Assembly (NCBI GenBank): GCA_027919835.1
Contig: JANVFP010000012.1
Coordinates: 868,001-932,000 of the forward strand
Length of the DNA stretch: 64,000 nt
Source: Lentinula raphanica
Lineage: Eukaryota > Basidiomycota > Agaricomycetes > Agaricales > Omphalotaceae
Direction of reading: 5' to 3'
Below are positions 40,943 through 52,569 of this stretch, piece after piece. Position numbers and translations under genes: made by a program. The number at the start of each line of letters is the position of its first letter. The stretch's first letter is position 1. The notes beneath the pieces are model-generated. The model had not been told where the DNA came from and searched no databases. It was given only the letters and a program-made list of their open reading frames with translations.

Positions 40943-42819
40943 ATGAGTACTGAACACCTACTCGCGAACCTTGGGCTGCCATACTCGCGACCAGCTACAC
41001 CCGGAGCTCACTCGAATGCTCAAGTTGGCTGGATCGGTCTTGGACAAATGGGTGCGTTGTGTTGTCCAACCTTGCACTTCGATCCTCAAGGACTGTTCGC
41101 TTGACATTTCATCCGATGAACCCTTCAGGTTATTACATGGCTCGGAACTTGGCCAAGGTTGCAACAAACAATGGATGAGCTTATCTAGTGTGGCTGATCT
41201 GTTCTGGTAGCGCGCGACGCCTCCAGGGTCTCAACATTTACCATTAAAAGTCTGGAATCGTTCGATAGAGAAAGCAGAGAAGCTTCAAGAACAGCTTGGG
41301 AAAGAATTGATAGCCATTGCAAAGAATATTGAGGAGATAGTGCTGACCTGTGATGTTGTGATCACTAACCTTGCAAACGACGACGTAGTGAGGGAGGTCT
41401 ATGAGCAATGTGCTAGGTACCTCAGAGTACGCATTCCTTCTTCGTATAACCTGTTGGATCCAGCTCATATCCTGCGTTTACAGCTTTCTCCACCTGTGAA
41501 GAACAAGATCTTTGTGGAAACGAGCACGGTCTGGCACTATCAGCTTCTTGTATCAATCTCCTCTAAGAGAATACCTTTCAGATTTTACCTCGACTTTCAG
41601 GTACTTCGTCTATGCTCATGGTCAATCTGCCCAGCCATCGTTAAACTATCGTCTAGGCGAACTGGATACTCTTGTTTCTCGCCTCGCCCATTGCCATTAC
41701 ATCAGTAGCCCGGTATTTGGCAGGCCCAACGTCGCTGATAAAGCTCAACTCTTGATAGTAAGAAGCGTGTTACTTGTGATCCTTCCCCGCATCGCATTCA
41801 AACCCGATATAATAGGTCATGGCGGGAGAATACCGCTCTAAGAAAGAGGTACCGTACATTCACGAGCATTGTCTATCTACGAACCTATACCTCACTTCCT
41901 TCCCCCGTTCACAGGTTGCATATCTGCTTGTACCATCTGTAGGTGTGTGCTTATCAAATACGTGTGTTTCATACGTGCCACCGCTTAGCTTTGAACAGGG
42001 CGTAAGGTTATAGACCTCGGGGAAAACGTAGAGAAAGGTCAGCAGGACCCCTAGGAGAAACTTCTGGCTTATCCGTTTATATCCTCCCGACAGCTCCGAC
42101 GTTTAAGTTACTCGGGAATTCAATGATCCTGGGTGCTGTAGAAGTCATCGCTGAGGCTTTCACTCTCGGCAAGTCGGTTTTTTACATACACCGAAGAGAA
42201 GTTTATCATTGACCTCTCTGTAGGGGATAAGGCTGGTATAGAGGCAGGACGGATCAATGAGCTCATTGGAGGTATGCACGCCATCGTCTACACTAACGAT
42301 ATCATTACTGATTATTGTCGTAGAAATTTTGCCAGCTCCTGGGTAGGTTCTAGTATTATCTCACGATGTAGGACAATCAACTGAACCAGACACAAGCTTA
42401 ATGGGTTATGCTGATCGCATGACAAGAGACCATTACAATGGCATCGATGGCTTTTCTCTCGATGGTGGAATCAAGGATGCCTCGTTCGTTATCCCATTTG
42501 CCTTGCAATCAGATCGCATTCTGATTAAGCATGCCGCCTCATACAGACACATTCGTCATCTTACCGCGAAATACAACTCACCCATGCCGATTATTGACGT
42601 TGCGCATCAACATTTGGTCACTGCTAGAGCTATACACGCAGCTCAAAAGAGGAGGGCACGCAAAGTTTGGATGTTCTCGATTGGACTGCCTTGATTGCAG
42701 GATCGCGAGTTGCTGCCGGCTTGGATCCTTTCCACAGTAGGAAGGTAAGTAAGGCTTGTTATTTGCTGGCGGTATTTATCGATGTCTTGCAGGACAAGGC
42801 TGTTGTAGAAGAAGCATGA
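40943..42819 (+). CDS. 3-hydroxyisobutyrate dehydrogenase-like NAD(P)-binding protein
   Basis: Two-domain oxidoreductase of the beta-hydroxyacid dehydrogenase family. ATG 40943; the Rossmann fold starts with VGWIGLGQMG (GxGxxG), split by an intron, then YYMARNLAK. Next, CDVVITNLANDDVVREVY (typical D-V-V-x(n)-D family text), KNKIFVETSTV, SSPVFGRPNVADKAQLLI and AGEYRSKKEV. The second all-helical domain has KLLGNSMILGAVEVIAEAFTLG, GIEAGRINELIG, and the C-terminus DWTALIAGSRVAAG. The family catalytic Lys is expected in KLLGN. Many small exons; exact ends not all resolved, in particular 41170-41240 and 42340-42400. Substrate unknown; 6-phosphogluconate-dehydrogenase-like fungal proteins are the main alternative. 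Confidence 0.85.
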
Positions 42820-42942
42820 GAGGAGATTCCGCTCAATATTTGTATTTATGGATTGTTTGAATTCTGTCGTTGTACATGTAGAAGATCTGAATGGAAAATA
42901 ACAACGCCAAGGTAGCAACGGTGACCATTCACTAGCAGTGTT

Positions 42943-43510
42943 TCAGAACTCTGATATCTCTGCAGTACATTCCATCTCAAAATCGGCTCCCATGGGGAGA
43001 GCGGCAACTCCAATGCATGTTCGGGCAGGCATCTTGTCCTTATCGAAGAACTGTTACAGGTAAAGCTCAATTCAGGATTCAAATGCATCGCATACGAGCG
43101 CATACGCCGCTGTGCGGAAACATACCTCTGCATAAACCTCATTCATAGGTGCAAAGTCTCGCGCCATATTGGTCAGATATATGTTGGCTTTGATAATGCG
43201 ATCTAAGCCAGATCCAGCTGCCTCCAATACAACTGCGATATTCTCCAAAGCTGCACGCTGTGGTCCATGAAGTTAACTCAAATGATTCATATGAATCTCG
43301 AGACCAACTGTTTGGGCTTTGATATCCCCAATGATCTTCATGTTCTTGTCGCATCCAATGTTTCCGGAGACATAGACGGTGCCATTGGAAATGACAGCTT
43401 GAGCTGAAGAGCAACTTGAGTTGAGTCATCTACTAAGTACAATTGAAATTGACGTTACAAAAAACTGGTAAAACTGGATTAGCCTCGGATGTATACACAA
43501 TTTGAGGCAT
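42943..43510 (-). CDS. RidA/YjgF family enamine-imine deaminase
   Basis: Clears reactive enamine/imine intermediates made by PLP enzymes. ATG 43510 (MPQIVYTSEANPVLPVF). Exons begin 43510-43459 and 43403 onward; splicing at GTAACG (43458) gives PVFSQAVISNGTVYVSGNIG, the usual RidA N-terminal text. Later NIAVVLEAAGSGLDRIIKANIYL, FAPMNEVYAE, then a last exon FFDKDKMPARTCIGVAALP with the conserved Arg that binds the substrate carboxylate; it ends MECTAEISEF. Length of about 130 aa is normal. It lies convergent to the dehydrogenase gene, with 123 bp between stops. Confidence 0.92.
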
Positions 43511-44384
43511 AGTCTGGCTAGTCTGGAGCAACGGCTAGCAACGGTGGGGAACAGTGGGGCGTGTACAACTTGGAGAGAGGAATGATCAGGATGCCTTTAT
43601 CTGTCGGGACTCGGTCATCAAAATCATGATGAATCATGAGTGTGATGAGAATTGAAGCCGAGATCGGCTCCTTGAACCTTGCGGCTATGCTAAACTTTGT
43701 CATTGTGTATCGGCCCGAATTGTCGACTCCTCGCGACCGCTTGGAACGGCTAGGAGATGTTGAGCTACGTCGAGCATTCAGCAGGCTCAGACCCTCCTTA
43801 GCCTGAAAGAATGGATGGAACTTTCGTACTCGATGAGACTGATCAAAGTATTGTTGCCTATCGTTGCGTGAACGATCGATACCGGCGAATTTTGCCATGC
43901 GAGAACGGCGACTCGAAATCAACACCTCCCGCACGCGGGTGAACCTTCGAGCGCTATAGCTTCTGGGGTACTGCTTGTGTCATACATAAAATTTTTGGTT
44001 TACAAAACAATTAAATTTTCGTTGGAGTCGCTGTTAGGCGAGGGGATTCCAGTAAAATCTGTAAAACAGATGAAGGTCAGCGTATTCTAACGCCAGACGA
44101 TCTCACCGTACTTTTCTCGATAGTCGCATACTATATACTTGCAGTAGTTTGAAGAAAAGATTCGATTTGGAGAAGAGGAACGGAGAAGGTGGATCGGCGA
44201 AGAGCCGGATGTCCGATTCCGGTTTACCGGTCGTTGGAGCTTCTCTCTTCAACCAAACTCCACAACCATGTTCCCTTTTCTGTCAGGAAAATTGTTTCGC
44301 GTTCAGTGGAATTCAGTACTCGGAGTATATATAAACGGCTTTCGCCATTCTTTCTTTGTGTTCCTCCTTTCTTCCCCCTGAACC
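43511..44384. promoter_or_regulatory. Divergent intergenic region (874 bp)
   Basis: Upstream of RidA (-) and of the sugar transporter (+). A minus-strand ORF of 138 codons (43518-43934) is present but has no family features and sits directly against the RidA start, so I do not call it. The plus-strand 130 bp before 44385 is pyrimidine-rich (CTTTCTTTGTG, CCTCCTTTCTTCCCCC), as is common before fungal start codons, with a TATATAA at 44327-44333. Confidence 0.4.
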
Positions 44385-46607
44385 ATGGCTTCTTCGAAGG
44401 ATACATCCCAATCAACCTCTCCAGCCGAGTCAAAAGTAAATATCAGAGCTACCATAAGGAATGGGGTTCCGACCTACATGGGCCTCTCTGGAGACGCTCT
44501 ACTACGAGCGATAACGTTCACTGCGACATGTGGTAAGTATACGTGGTCTAGGTGGTATGCTATTTGACATGTCCTTATCGAAAATCGACAGCATTCCTAC
44601 TCGTGAGTTACTATCCTTGATGATGTCCTTTAACAAAGTTAAATCGTCGTCCAAAGTTTGGCTACGACCAGGGTGTGGTTAGTGCTGCCCTTTAACACCG
44701 ACTTGAGATTTTCACTGATTCTGTCTTGCCAGATGTCTGGAATTATCTCTGCACCACAGTTCTATCGAATTTTCCCAGATCTCAATCCAGAAGTCAGTGG
44801 GAGTAATCATTCATCGACTATGCAGGCGTTTTACACCGCCATATACGAAGTGGGATGCTTGGCTGGTGCTACTATCGCATTATTGTTCGGTAACAAGCTT
44901 GGCCGCCGACGCTGTATTGCAGTCGGAGCTACGTTCGTGATCATCGGTACAATCATTCAGATAACACCCATGCCTGGGTGCGTAGTCTTCTCTTCTATCC
45001 GTACTCTCTATCTAATCGTCTTTCCTTGTGATTTAGACACAAAGCAGGTCACCAATTCGTCATAGGACGTATTGTCACCGGCTTTGGAAATGGTCCGGCT
45101 TTCCATTCTTCTAGTCAAGGAAAACACTGAAATCATATCCATGTAGGTTTGAATACGGCCACTGTTCCTAGCTGGCAGGCAGAGTGTTCCAAAGCCCACA
45201 ATCGTGGTTTGCATATCTGTATCGAGGCTTCAATGATCGCTACCGGTACTGTTATCGCATATTGGATTGGTAAATTTCTTTTCTCCACATTGTTGTTCAT
45301 CCTCCTGATGTGATCTCGCACAGATTTCGGTCTGTCCTTTGTCGACAACTCGCTCTCTTGGCGTCTTCCTATCGGACTTCAAATCACTTTCGCTATCTTT
45401 GTCCTCATTGGCATTTATCATCTTCCCGAATCGCCACGATACCTTCTTTCAACTGGTCAAATCGACGAAGGTACCCATGTGGTTGCAGCCCTGGCAGCTT
45501 TGCCCGTTGACGATGATGAGACTCAACTTCAGAAACGTTTGATCATCGAGGCTCTTGAGAACGTCGGTGAACTTCAAATCAAGCACGTCCTCACTGGCGG
45601 TCCCTCGCAGCATCTGCGCCGTACTCTCATCGGGGCCTCTTCTCAATTGTTCCAGCAGATCGGTGGTTGCAATGCAGTCATTTACTTTGCGTGAGTTCAT
45701 AAAGCGAACCATCCATCTGCTTAGGTCCTCAGCTGATTATCCACTTCCCGCTATCTAGACCGGTAATCTACGAGCAATACATTGGCCTCGACCGTCAACT
45801 TGCTCTTATTCTCGGCGGTGTGAATTCTACCGTGTACGCTCTGTCAGCGTTCGGTTCATACCCGATGATTGAACGCCTTGGTCGTCGGAAAATGTTCTTG
45901 TGGGGAACTGCTGGACAAGCTTTAGCAATGGTACGTTCAAATCTATCATACGATAGCACATGCTCAAATCATGTTGTCTATAGTTCCTTGCTTCTTTCTG
46001 TCTGATTCCTGCGGATCTACAAGGCAACAAAGAAAGTGGTGCAAACAAGGGCGCCGTCGTCGGACTTTTTGTTTTCCTCATATCTTTTGGATGGTACGTT
46101 GATGATCACTGTTGATTGGATTTTGCTTTGAACTAACAAAAAATCTGCAGCACATGGCTGGAACTTCCTTGGCTACTTCCCGCTGAAGTGAATCCGAATG
46201 CCATCCGTACCAACGCCAATGCGATCTCTACTATGACAAACTGGAGTTGGAACTTTGCTGTCGTTATGTGGACGCCTCCTTTGCTGAATGCGATTAAAGG
46301 GTTCGGGACATTCATGTTCTTCGGCGTGATCAACCTCTGCTTTTTCCCGTTCATCTATCTGTTCTACGTCGAGACAAAAGGCCGCTCCCTTGAAGAAATC
46401 GACATTATATTCGCCAAAGCCTACACAAATGGGGAGTGGTATGTCAAAACGGCTCATGACTTACCGGCTCTCAGCGAACACGAGATCGAACGGGCAGCAG
46501 TGGAGTACGGCTTGGCCACGGATGTCGAGAAGCAAAGACACCACTTCGAGCATCCACCTTCAGTGCGGGAGGACTACGGGCCAAACGAGAAGCAAGAGGA
46601 GCAATAA
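44385..46607 (+). CDS. MFS sugar transporter (hexose/lactose-permease type)
   Basis: Proton-coupled or facilitated sugar uptake at the plasma membrane. ATG 44385 (MASSKDTSQSTSPAESK). Twelve membrane segments are expected and most are visible. Signatures: GYDQGV (across an early intron) and MSGIISAPQFY, GNKLGRRRCIAVG after TM2/3, the R-x-G-R-type loop VIGRIVTGFGNG, SWRLPIGLQ, PESPRYL after TM6, QLFQQIGGCNAVIYFAPVIYEQ in TM7, ERLGRRKM after TM8, and VETKGRSLEEID after TM12. The central and C-terminal cytoplasmic loops are of normal size. About nine exons. Related named groups are fungal lactose permease/LAC12-like and hexose transporters; the substrate is not decided by sequence. The acidic tail ends KQEEQ. 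Confidence 0.93.
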
Positions 46608-47803
46608 AGAACTCTTAGTGGAGTTGATGAGGTGTGGTTGCGCGGAAGCAGTCACGCTCGAAGCTGTGTTCTGCTTGTTGCTCAGCCTTCCTCGATTATT
46701 CGAGTCTCCTGAATCTTGACGCACTGTCTCGACCTATCACTCAGCAAGCACTGTCCTTGTCGGGACTTTGTATTCCTGACACATTCGAAACTGCTCTGGG
46801 TTGGGAGAGACGGTTTGTCGTTGTATGATTATCACCAACATTTTCTTCTTACAGTACATACAATTTTTTCTCTACCTGATTCCTTTACACATTTCAAGCG
46901 CTATGACACTGCTCTGTCTCTATATCCCAACGTCACGACACTAGATTTGCAAACATCTAGATGACTTGTCCTTGTTTCAACTACCAACCTAATGTTATTT
47001 TTTGTATACTAGAGTTTAGCCATTGCTATCTTGACGTTGCTTGTAGCTAGATGTCAATATCTCCAAGAACAAAATAAAAGAACCGAGTGTCCATACTTAG
47101 TACTATCCAAATCAGGCGAGATAAGCGACGCTTTGACTTGTGTGAACAAGTTATGGCTCCTACTTGAATTTAGAGTTTGAACGCGGCTTGAATTCAAAGG
47201 CCTCACTAGTGACCTCTAGTGACTACGGTCTACTTGTATGTCAATGTACTCATGTCGACCGTGTTGGATCGTCACTCATATTCCTTAATGACATTAACCC
47301 GGGGCGCAATTAGTACGCTTAGATGGGTTTGAGCTTGAACCTTGAAGCGTACGCCGTACTATATCTTATGAACTGACTTAGTACGGACACTCTTCTGGCT
47401 CGCTCATGTCAACTATTGTGGTGTTTGGCGGCTGTTAATGAAAACGCATTGCTGTGGCCTTGAGGCTCACATGAGGGGAGTTCTAGGATCCAGTGTTGAC
47501 TCATGCCGTTTTAAAGTAGTTCTGTGAACACTGAAGATCAATCATCTAGAAAACGCGGAAGCCGCGTTCATAGTAAAATCGCATCGGTACTCTATATATA
47601 ATGAAATGTAAATTATATATACTATAATGGTATACAAGGGTATATAGAGGGCTGATATAGTGGTCGGTATCGTATAAATCCATAAGAACTTTGACATATG
47701 AGAGCGAATGACATTACTGCAAAGTCCCAAAAACGAAGAGCTTTACTCAGACTTGATACAAGACTCCTGCCGTAGCCTCGTGTCGACGACACCAGCCACT
47801 CGA
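46608..47803. other. Long gap between converging genes (1.2 kb), no gene seen
   Basis: Only short ORFs on both strands, none with protein-like content. The middle (47000-47500) is AT-rich unique-looking DNA with a repeated CTAGTGAC at 47203-47223. The right end holds a TA-rich inverted pair (see the repeat entry). No tRNA or transposon hallmarks found by eye. Confidence 0.5.
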
Positions 47804-47818
47804 TTATATATAGTACCG
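47585..47818. repeat. TA-rich inverted repeat pair, 234 bp apart end to end
   Basis: CGGTACTCTATATATAAT at 47585-47602 is the reverse complement, apart from a 2-bp gap, of ATTATATATAGTACCG at 47803-47818. The right arm overlaps the last codons and stop of the Hsp20-like gene. No target-site duplication is seen on the flanks. It could be a chance TA-rich pair or the ends of a small inverted-repeat element. Confidence 0.35.
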
Positions 47819-48249
47819 TGGTCGACGACGTACACAAATCGCCAATCGGCCACTAGCATCGAATTGAGCTTGCACACCTCCCATGTCGATGTCGCGAGGA
47901 GGGAAATTGATCACCCATTCATAGTGACCTGGTAAGGATGAAAAATATGGGTCAGTTGAAGTATGAGTGTCATCCATTGATACTACTCACACTCTTCTTC
48001 CATGTGCCATGCATCAGCGATGACTTTTAGCTTATTCCCCTTGAGCACCGAGACGGTCACCATCTCGTGTTTGATGTGGTCCGGGAGTTGGACTGTCAGC
48101 ACGTATTCTGATGGAGACGTCTGGACATCCATAGGAGGACAGTTCGACAGTGAAGCTCCTCGTCGCTCTCGCTCCATCGGAGAAAATGCATCATGAGAGG
48201 AGCTGATGAATGGCTGAGGGGATACTTCTAGCTGTGGTGGACTGCGCAT
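47804..48249 (-). CDS. Small Hsp20/alpha-crystallin-like protein
   Basis: Two exons: 48249-47991 and 47928-47804, 384 nt, 127 aa. The protein shows a compact alpha-crystallin domain: YVLTVQLPDHIKHEMVTVSV (strands 2-3), GNKLKVIADA, then WVINFPPRDIDMGGVQAQF, and the A/S-G-R-L-x-I ending (DASGRLAICVRRRP) that marks this family. The N-terminal arm of about 45 residues is short and disordered, and there is almost no C-terminal extension, so the usual I-x-I anchor is missing. It is likely a chaperone-like ACD protein, perhaps not forming large oligomers. The splice at GTGAGT gives ECHYEW. Confidence 0.78.
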
Positions 48250-48809
48250 AGTGTTGTGTCGTAGAACGGAAGAAAAAATAATAGGCGGTATAACTCAAAG
48301 GGAGGAGGAGGAAAAAGCGAAGCGGAGGGTGTAGCTCAGAATACTGGAGAGAGAGAACTCTCAACCTGCAGACTTTTATGTCTTCTTCGTATGAGGCGTG
48401 GCCAGACCACAGAGCGCATTTCTCGCAGAGTGACGTAGTAGTGTTCGGCGATGGCAGGAGGAATCGCAAGGGATACTGCGTCTGATATTAAGAATGTATT
48501 AGCATGTGTGGCAATCAGGAAAGGTAAGTCTTAGTTTGAATGTTGCATCAAGTGCACACGCGCCACTGGTTATTCGAAAAGGCTGTAGAAGTGTGAGTGA
48601 TTTGGACCAACGCTGCCAAGAGGCATGCAGAAGTAAATCGTTGAGAGATCGCTTGCGGGAGGCTTCGATCGGTGTCGGGCATGTAGGTCGCAGTGCCCCC
48701 GATAGTGACTTGCATGTGTAACTGAGTACAACTGTCAATGCATACACAGAGCGCGCTTTATCATCAGAGTCAAGACCATCGACAGTGAACTGTGACTCCA
48801 ATATCACAA
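48250..48809. other. Intergenic region (560 bp)
   Basis: Between the Hsp20-like start and the SYO1 stop. It holds the Hsp20 upstream region and the SYO1 3' UTR. A minus-strand ORF (48499-48807, 102 codons) and its plus-strand shadow lack family features and are not called. No repeat seen. Confidence 0.45.
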
Positions 48810-51406
48810 CTAGCTCTGCAATCCAAGACGCCTACGATATTGGATGAACGCAATCAGGTTATCGCGGACTTCTTCACCTCTCCTTCGCAACTCCCTTCCC
48901 CCTGGCTTCTTCTTATCGATTCCTCTGACAGCCTTTCGTATACCTTCAACACTAGCCACAAGATTTTGTAGCATGTCATATTGACGAAAATTGACGTCGT
49001 AGGGCAACGTTTCGTCCGAATATATGTCAATTAATGCAGATGCAGCTTGGATCATGGATTCAGCACCAAATAATGCTGATGCTGGAGCAGGAGGGAGAAG
49101 TTTGAGCAAATAATGGGCAATAATCTTAAGAGCAGCATGAAAAATTAGATAACAGCCCACGAAGAACCAGGTCATCGAAGGTACTTGCCTGATTACTCGT
49201 AATTGAATGGGGATATTGTGCTAGACATTCCAAAGCACCTATACATTTGACTTTGGTCGTCTCGTCGGACGAGCCTTCGCATAACTGAATTAAAGTCTGT
49301 ATCTGCTCCTCAGTCCCAGACTGAAGGATACATGGATCAGAAAACGCAGTAATCATTAATAAAGATAAGTTGAGCTCCACTGACCAACGTTCCCTTCCAA
49401 ACCACTGCTACTCCCCATAAAACTCCAACTCCAACTTCCCACATTTCCTGTCTCCGCTCTTGTCCGAGCCCAAACTCAGTACCGACAACGGCAAGGGACG
49501 CCCACACTTCATTCCACACCTTGCGACCGCCTTCAGTGTCCGCGGAGACTGATGGACTAGGAGATGTAGCAAGCGAAAGAAAGATGTTGTTCAGACATTC
49601 CATGGCACTTATATGAATAGCGCTCAAGGCGGATGTTGTCGGAGGATGGGGTGATGAAGCTGCGAGAGGATTGAACGACAGAGCGGTAGGGTGTATCAAG
49701 GATAAGAGAGGAGGCACGAGGGAGGACATGACTGTGAATTTGCCTGAGCCATCGTGTGTTTCGGATTCTACAGGGTTCATGTCGTCGGCATCCATCACTA
49801 AACCAGAGATGATGAGTAGGACAACAACCTCAATTGTGAATCAACCGACTTTCGTGGTCATCAGTCATATCTACGTCTATTTCTTCATCTTCGGCCTCGT
49901 CTTCGCCTTCGATTTCTGCGGAGGGCTCTGGGAGTGTCGCACAGATTCCCGTCAGAATCTCCAACGCTAACTGTACGGTCCTCAAAGTGGCTTCCAGCTG
50001 CTCGAGCTCTAGTTCAGCACTCGACTTATGATCAGACCTGGGTGTATTCTTCAAGGACAATTTTTCCAGCTGAGGTTCAGATGTCTGGCACACTGTCTAA
50101 GAACGAGTTTTATATCTGTACTGTCAAACTCACCAAACCATCCACCAGTTTTTGTGCGTTACTCGCGATTTCCGGAAGGGATACAGAAGCAATCACGGGA
50201 TGTAACAACGGCAAGACGATATCCTTGTCGAGGTCAACGGCAGAAGCAGCAGAGGGTTGTGGAAGGGGAGTTATGTTACGGAGTATTCCTAAACCAGCAT
50301 TAGCAAAGATAGTGAATATGCAGCAAGTATTTACCTGAACTCAAGACGCCAAGTGTAATTCGTCTCTGGTCAGTAGCATCTTTACCGTTGCTAATGGAAG
50401 ACCGAGGTGCTGATTGTGCTATGGTCAGCAAACAAGATAGATACCCTGCATCCGACTTGAGAGTATCAATGGCAACACTGTTATCATCGGTCAGGACATA
50501 TAGACACTGTGCTGACAAAATCACAAATCGTGAGTGCACGAAAGCTCAATGGATGAAGTGCATACCTGCTGCGATGACAGGCGCAATGGATAGCTTATCC
50601 CGAGAAACCAAGAACGACATGAGAAATGGTATTAAGTTGATTGCGTTAATCGCATTGAGGGCCTTGTTCGATGTTTCGCTGGAACCCATGAGCTAAAAAG
50701 CAATATATGTGTTGGTACCTGACTCACGACAAGCACCAAAGTGTTGTAATCATATTGTCGGCGAAATCATACATTAGGCGTTGAGTATTCTCTGGGGCGG
50801 GTTTGGATGCCTCCAGGTATTGTGATAGCATGCCAGATATCTGAGCTCTACACATGAGCACAAAGAGTAAGATACTAAAGTGTGCTTGATTTACTTTGGG
50901 TATGAACGTTTTCAAGGGAGTGAGGATATTCTTGTTGTACATTTCGGCGCAGATATCATATCCTCCATCGATACACAGATTTCTGAAGTAGATCGTCATG
51001 AAAAGATTCAAGTGATGATCAAAAAAGAAGATACCGCAGAGCACCCATGGCTTCTATGACAACTTCCTCTTCACTGTCGGTGAGCCTGGTAATGAGGGCG
51101 CCGACAACATTTTTACCCTGTAGAAGACGACGGGTAGAGGGATCGTTTTGGATGAGATTTGAGACGGCTACACAAGCCCATTTTCTATCTGAAGCATCTG
51201 GGCTCTCCATCTAGCTTTCATGTGTACTAAGTAATGTAAATTGAAATCGAGCGAGATGAGATGCACACTTTTTGTATGATGGGCAGAATTGCTTCATTTT
51301 TGGTGGACGTTGAAGATGCAGAAGCAAGTCCTTTTGGTAGATGCGAATCAGGGACGCGCATGGGGTTGTGTCTACGCATAGACCTTTTCTTCTGAGATTT
51401 ACCCAT
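48810..51406 (-). CDS. SYO1/HEATR3-type import chaperone for ribosomal proteins L5 and L11
   Basis: ARM/HEAT-repeat adaptor that carries Rpl5 and Rpl11 into the nucleus for 5S RNP assembly (known role). ATG 51406 gives MGKSQKKRSMRRHNPMRVP, followed by DSHLPKGLAS, the signature N-terminus of this family and its nuclear-import/Rpl11-binding region. Helical repeats then follow: RKWACVAVSNLIQNDPSTRR, LITRLTDSEEEVVIEAMGAL, NLCIDGGYDICAEMYNKN, and so on. An acidic loop (EIEGEDEAEDEEIDVDMTDD, about 49860-49920) is the expected central acidic insert. C-terminus: AIIQAASALIDIYSDE-type repeat, ending IQYRRRLGLQS at 48810. About ten exons. Confidence 0.9.
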
Positions 51407-51772
51407 CTGGCCTTGCGAGAGGGTACGAGAAGAACCAAGTTCGAGCAGGAAAAAAAATTAGGCGCGCGCCAGACTACGGCATCTCCGGCCCGCTTTAGAA
51501 TACGGACCGTCGCGTGAGCGCTTATTGAGCTTTTGCGCTTTCCCTTTGAACCACTGGGACGACTCTGATTCTTGCAACAAAACCCTTCTCTGCCTTGTCC
51601 CTCTCGGGTTCTCTGATTCTCCGCTCGAAGCCGTGTCAAGCTCTGAACATATCTCATCAAACCTACGGCCTTTCCTTCCCATGAATTTCTATTCGCTCTC
51701 GCGCGAGCACCGATCTTATTCAATCTTGCCTTCTTCCCTGTTATCGCACATTCTCAAACATCCCTTGAAGTA
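51407..51772. other. Intergenic region (366 bp)
   Basis: Upstream of SYO1. It holds a GC-rich AGGCGCGCGCC palindromic patch at 51463-51473. No supported gene. Confidence 0.4.
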
Positions 51773-52470
51773 ACATGCACAGCACCACGGACAGCTGCCG
51801 GGCCTCCAGTTATGATATTCAAGATATATTCACCTGCATAGGCTTCGGTCATTGGAGACGTTTCCGTGAGACATTGCCAGGTCCAATGTCGAGGAGTATT
51901 TTTCTACCGGTAATCAGGTACCTTCATCTGGGAGAGAATATTCTTCTTCAATACATTCCACGTTGTAATCTCAATCGTCTATCTTTTCAAAGCAGACCAC
52001 GGAAAAACCAGAGGATATTCTCACCGATTCCACGTTCTACGCACGCCCGTTCGAAAGTCAATGTTGAGGCGCGAACGTTTATATCGATTTTGATTGCCTG
52101 TATAGGATCTACAAGGCCCTTGTGTGGAACCGTGAACGTATACCACGTCTTCTTATCTTTTATCTTTTCATAGAGGCTACTAACTGCAGAATATATTTTC
52201 CCTCCCCCAATCACATCTGAAATTGTAGGCTGTTGGAACAGGAAAGTTCAATGTTATATCTTGAACTCTGTACTGACTTATTTCCGAAACCGGTGAAAAT
52301 CATGAGCATCTGACATTGAAAACCCAGATGATGTACCTTGCGCCAGAGAAACCGCTGAATTATCTGCAGGTGGACTCACTATCGTGTGCATAAACAATTT
52401 TTGCAACTGGTCATATGTATTGGATACAAAAGTATGTGTCTGTTGAATGCAAGAAAGGGTGAGTATAGAT
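51773..52470 (-). pseudogene. Unassigned coding-like stretch, possible gene remnant
   Basis: Minus-strand pieces read like protein but I cannot join them into one clean gene. Pieces: TFVSNTYDQLQKLFMHTIV to DAHDFHRFRK (about 52430-52285), KIYSAVSSLYEKIKDKKTWY to ERACVERGIG (about 52215-52025), ITTWNVLKKNILSQMK (about 51990-51940), and TEAYAGEYILNIITGGPAAV to the stop TGA (about 51870-51770). Plausible splice ends exist (CCAACAG, TTTCAG) but some gaps are under 40 nt or carry stops. Just upstream, one frame reads a signal-peptide-like LCFAFIALFSSPSVGQG without a Met. It may be a secreted-protein gene with missed small exons, or a decaying one. Confidence 0.4.
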
Positions 52471-52569
52471 AGCTACATTTGTGTGATGATTAGATCCTTG
52501 ACCGACAGAAGGAGAAGAGAAGAGTGCGATGAAAGCGAAGCAAAGACTTTGAAAGTTCCATAGGTGTAA

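Noticed and set aside
43518..43934. Minus-strand ORF of 138 codons upstream of RidA
   Set aside because: No family features, basic low-complexity composition, and it occupies the only space for the RidA upstream region.
48330..48360. GTGTAGCTCAGAA stretch resembling a tRNA D-arm
   Set aside because: No acceptor stem, anticodon arm or T-arm (GTTCGA) follows at the right distance.
48499..48807. Minus-strand ORF of 102 codons between the Hsp20-like gene and SYO1
   Set aside because: No recognisable motif; sits in expected UTR/intergenic space and has a same-size shadow on the other strand.
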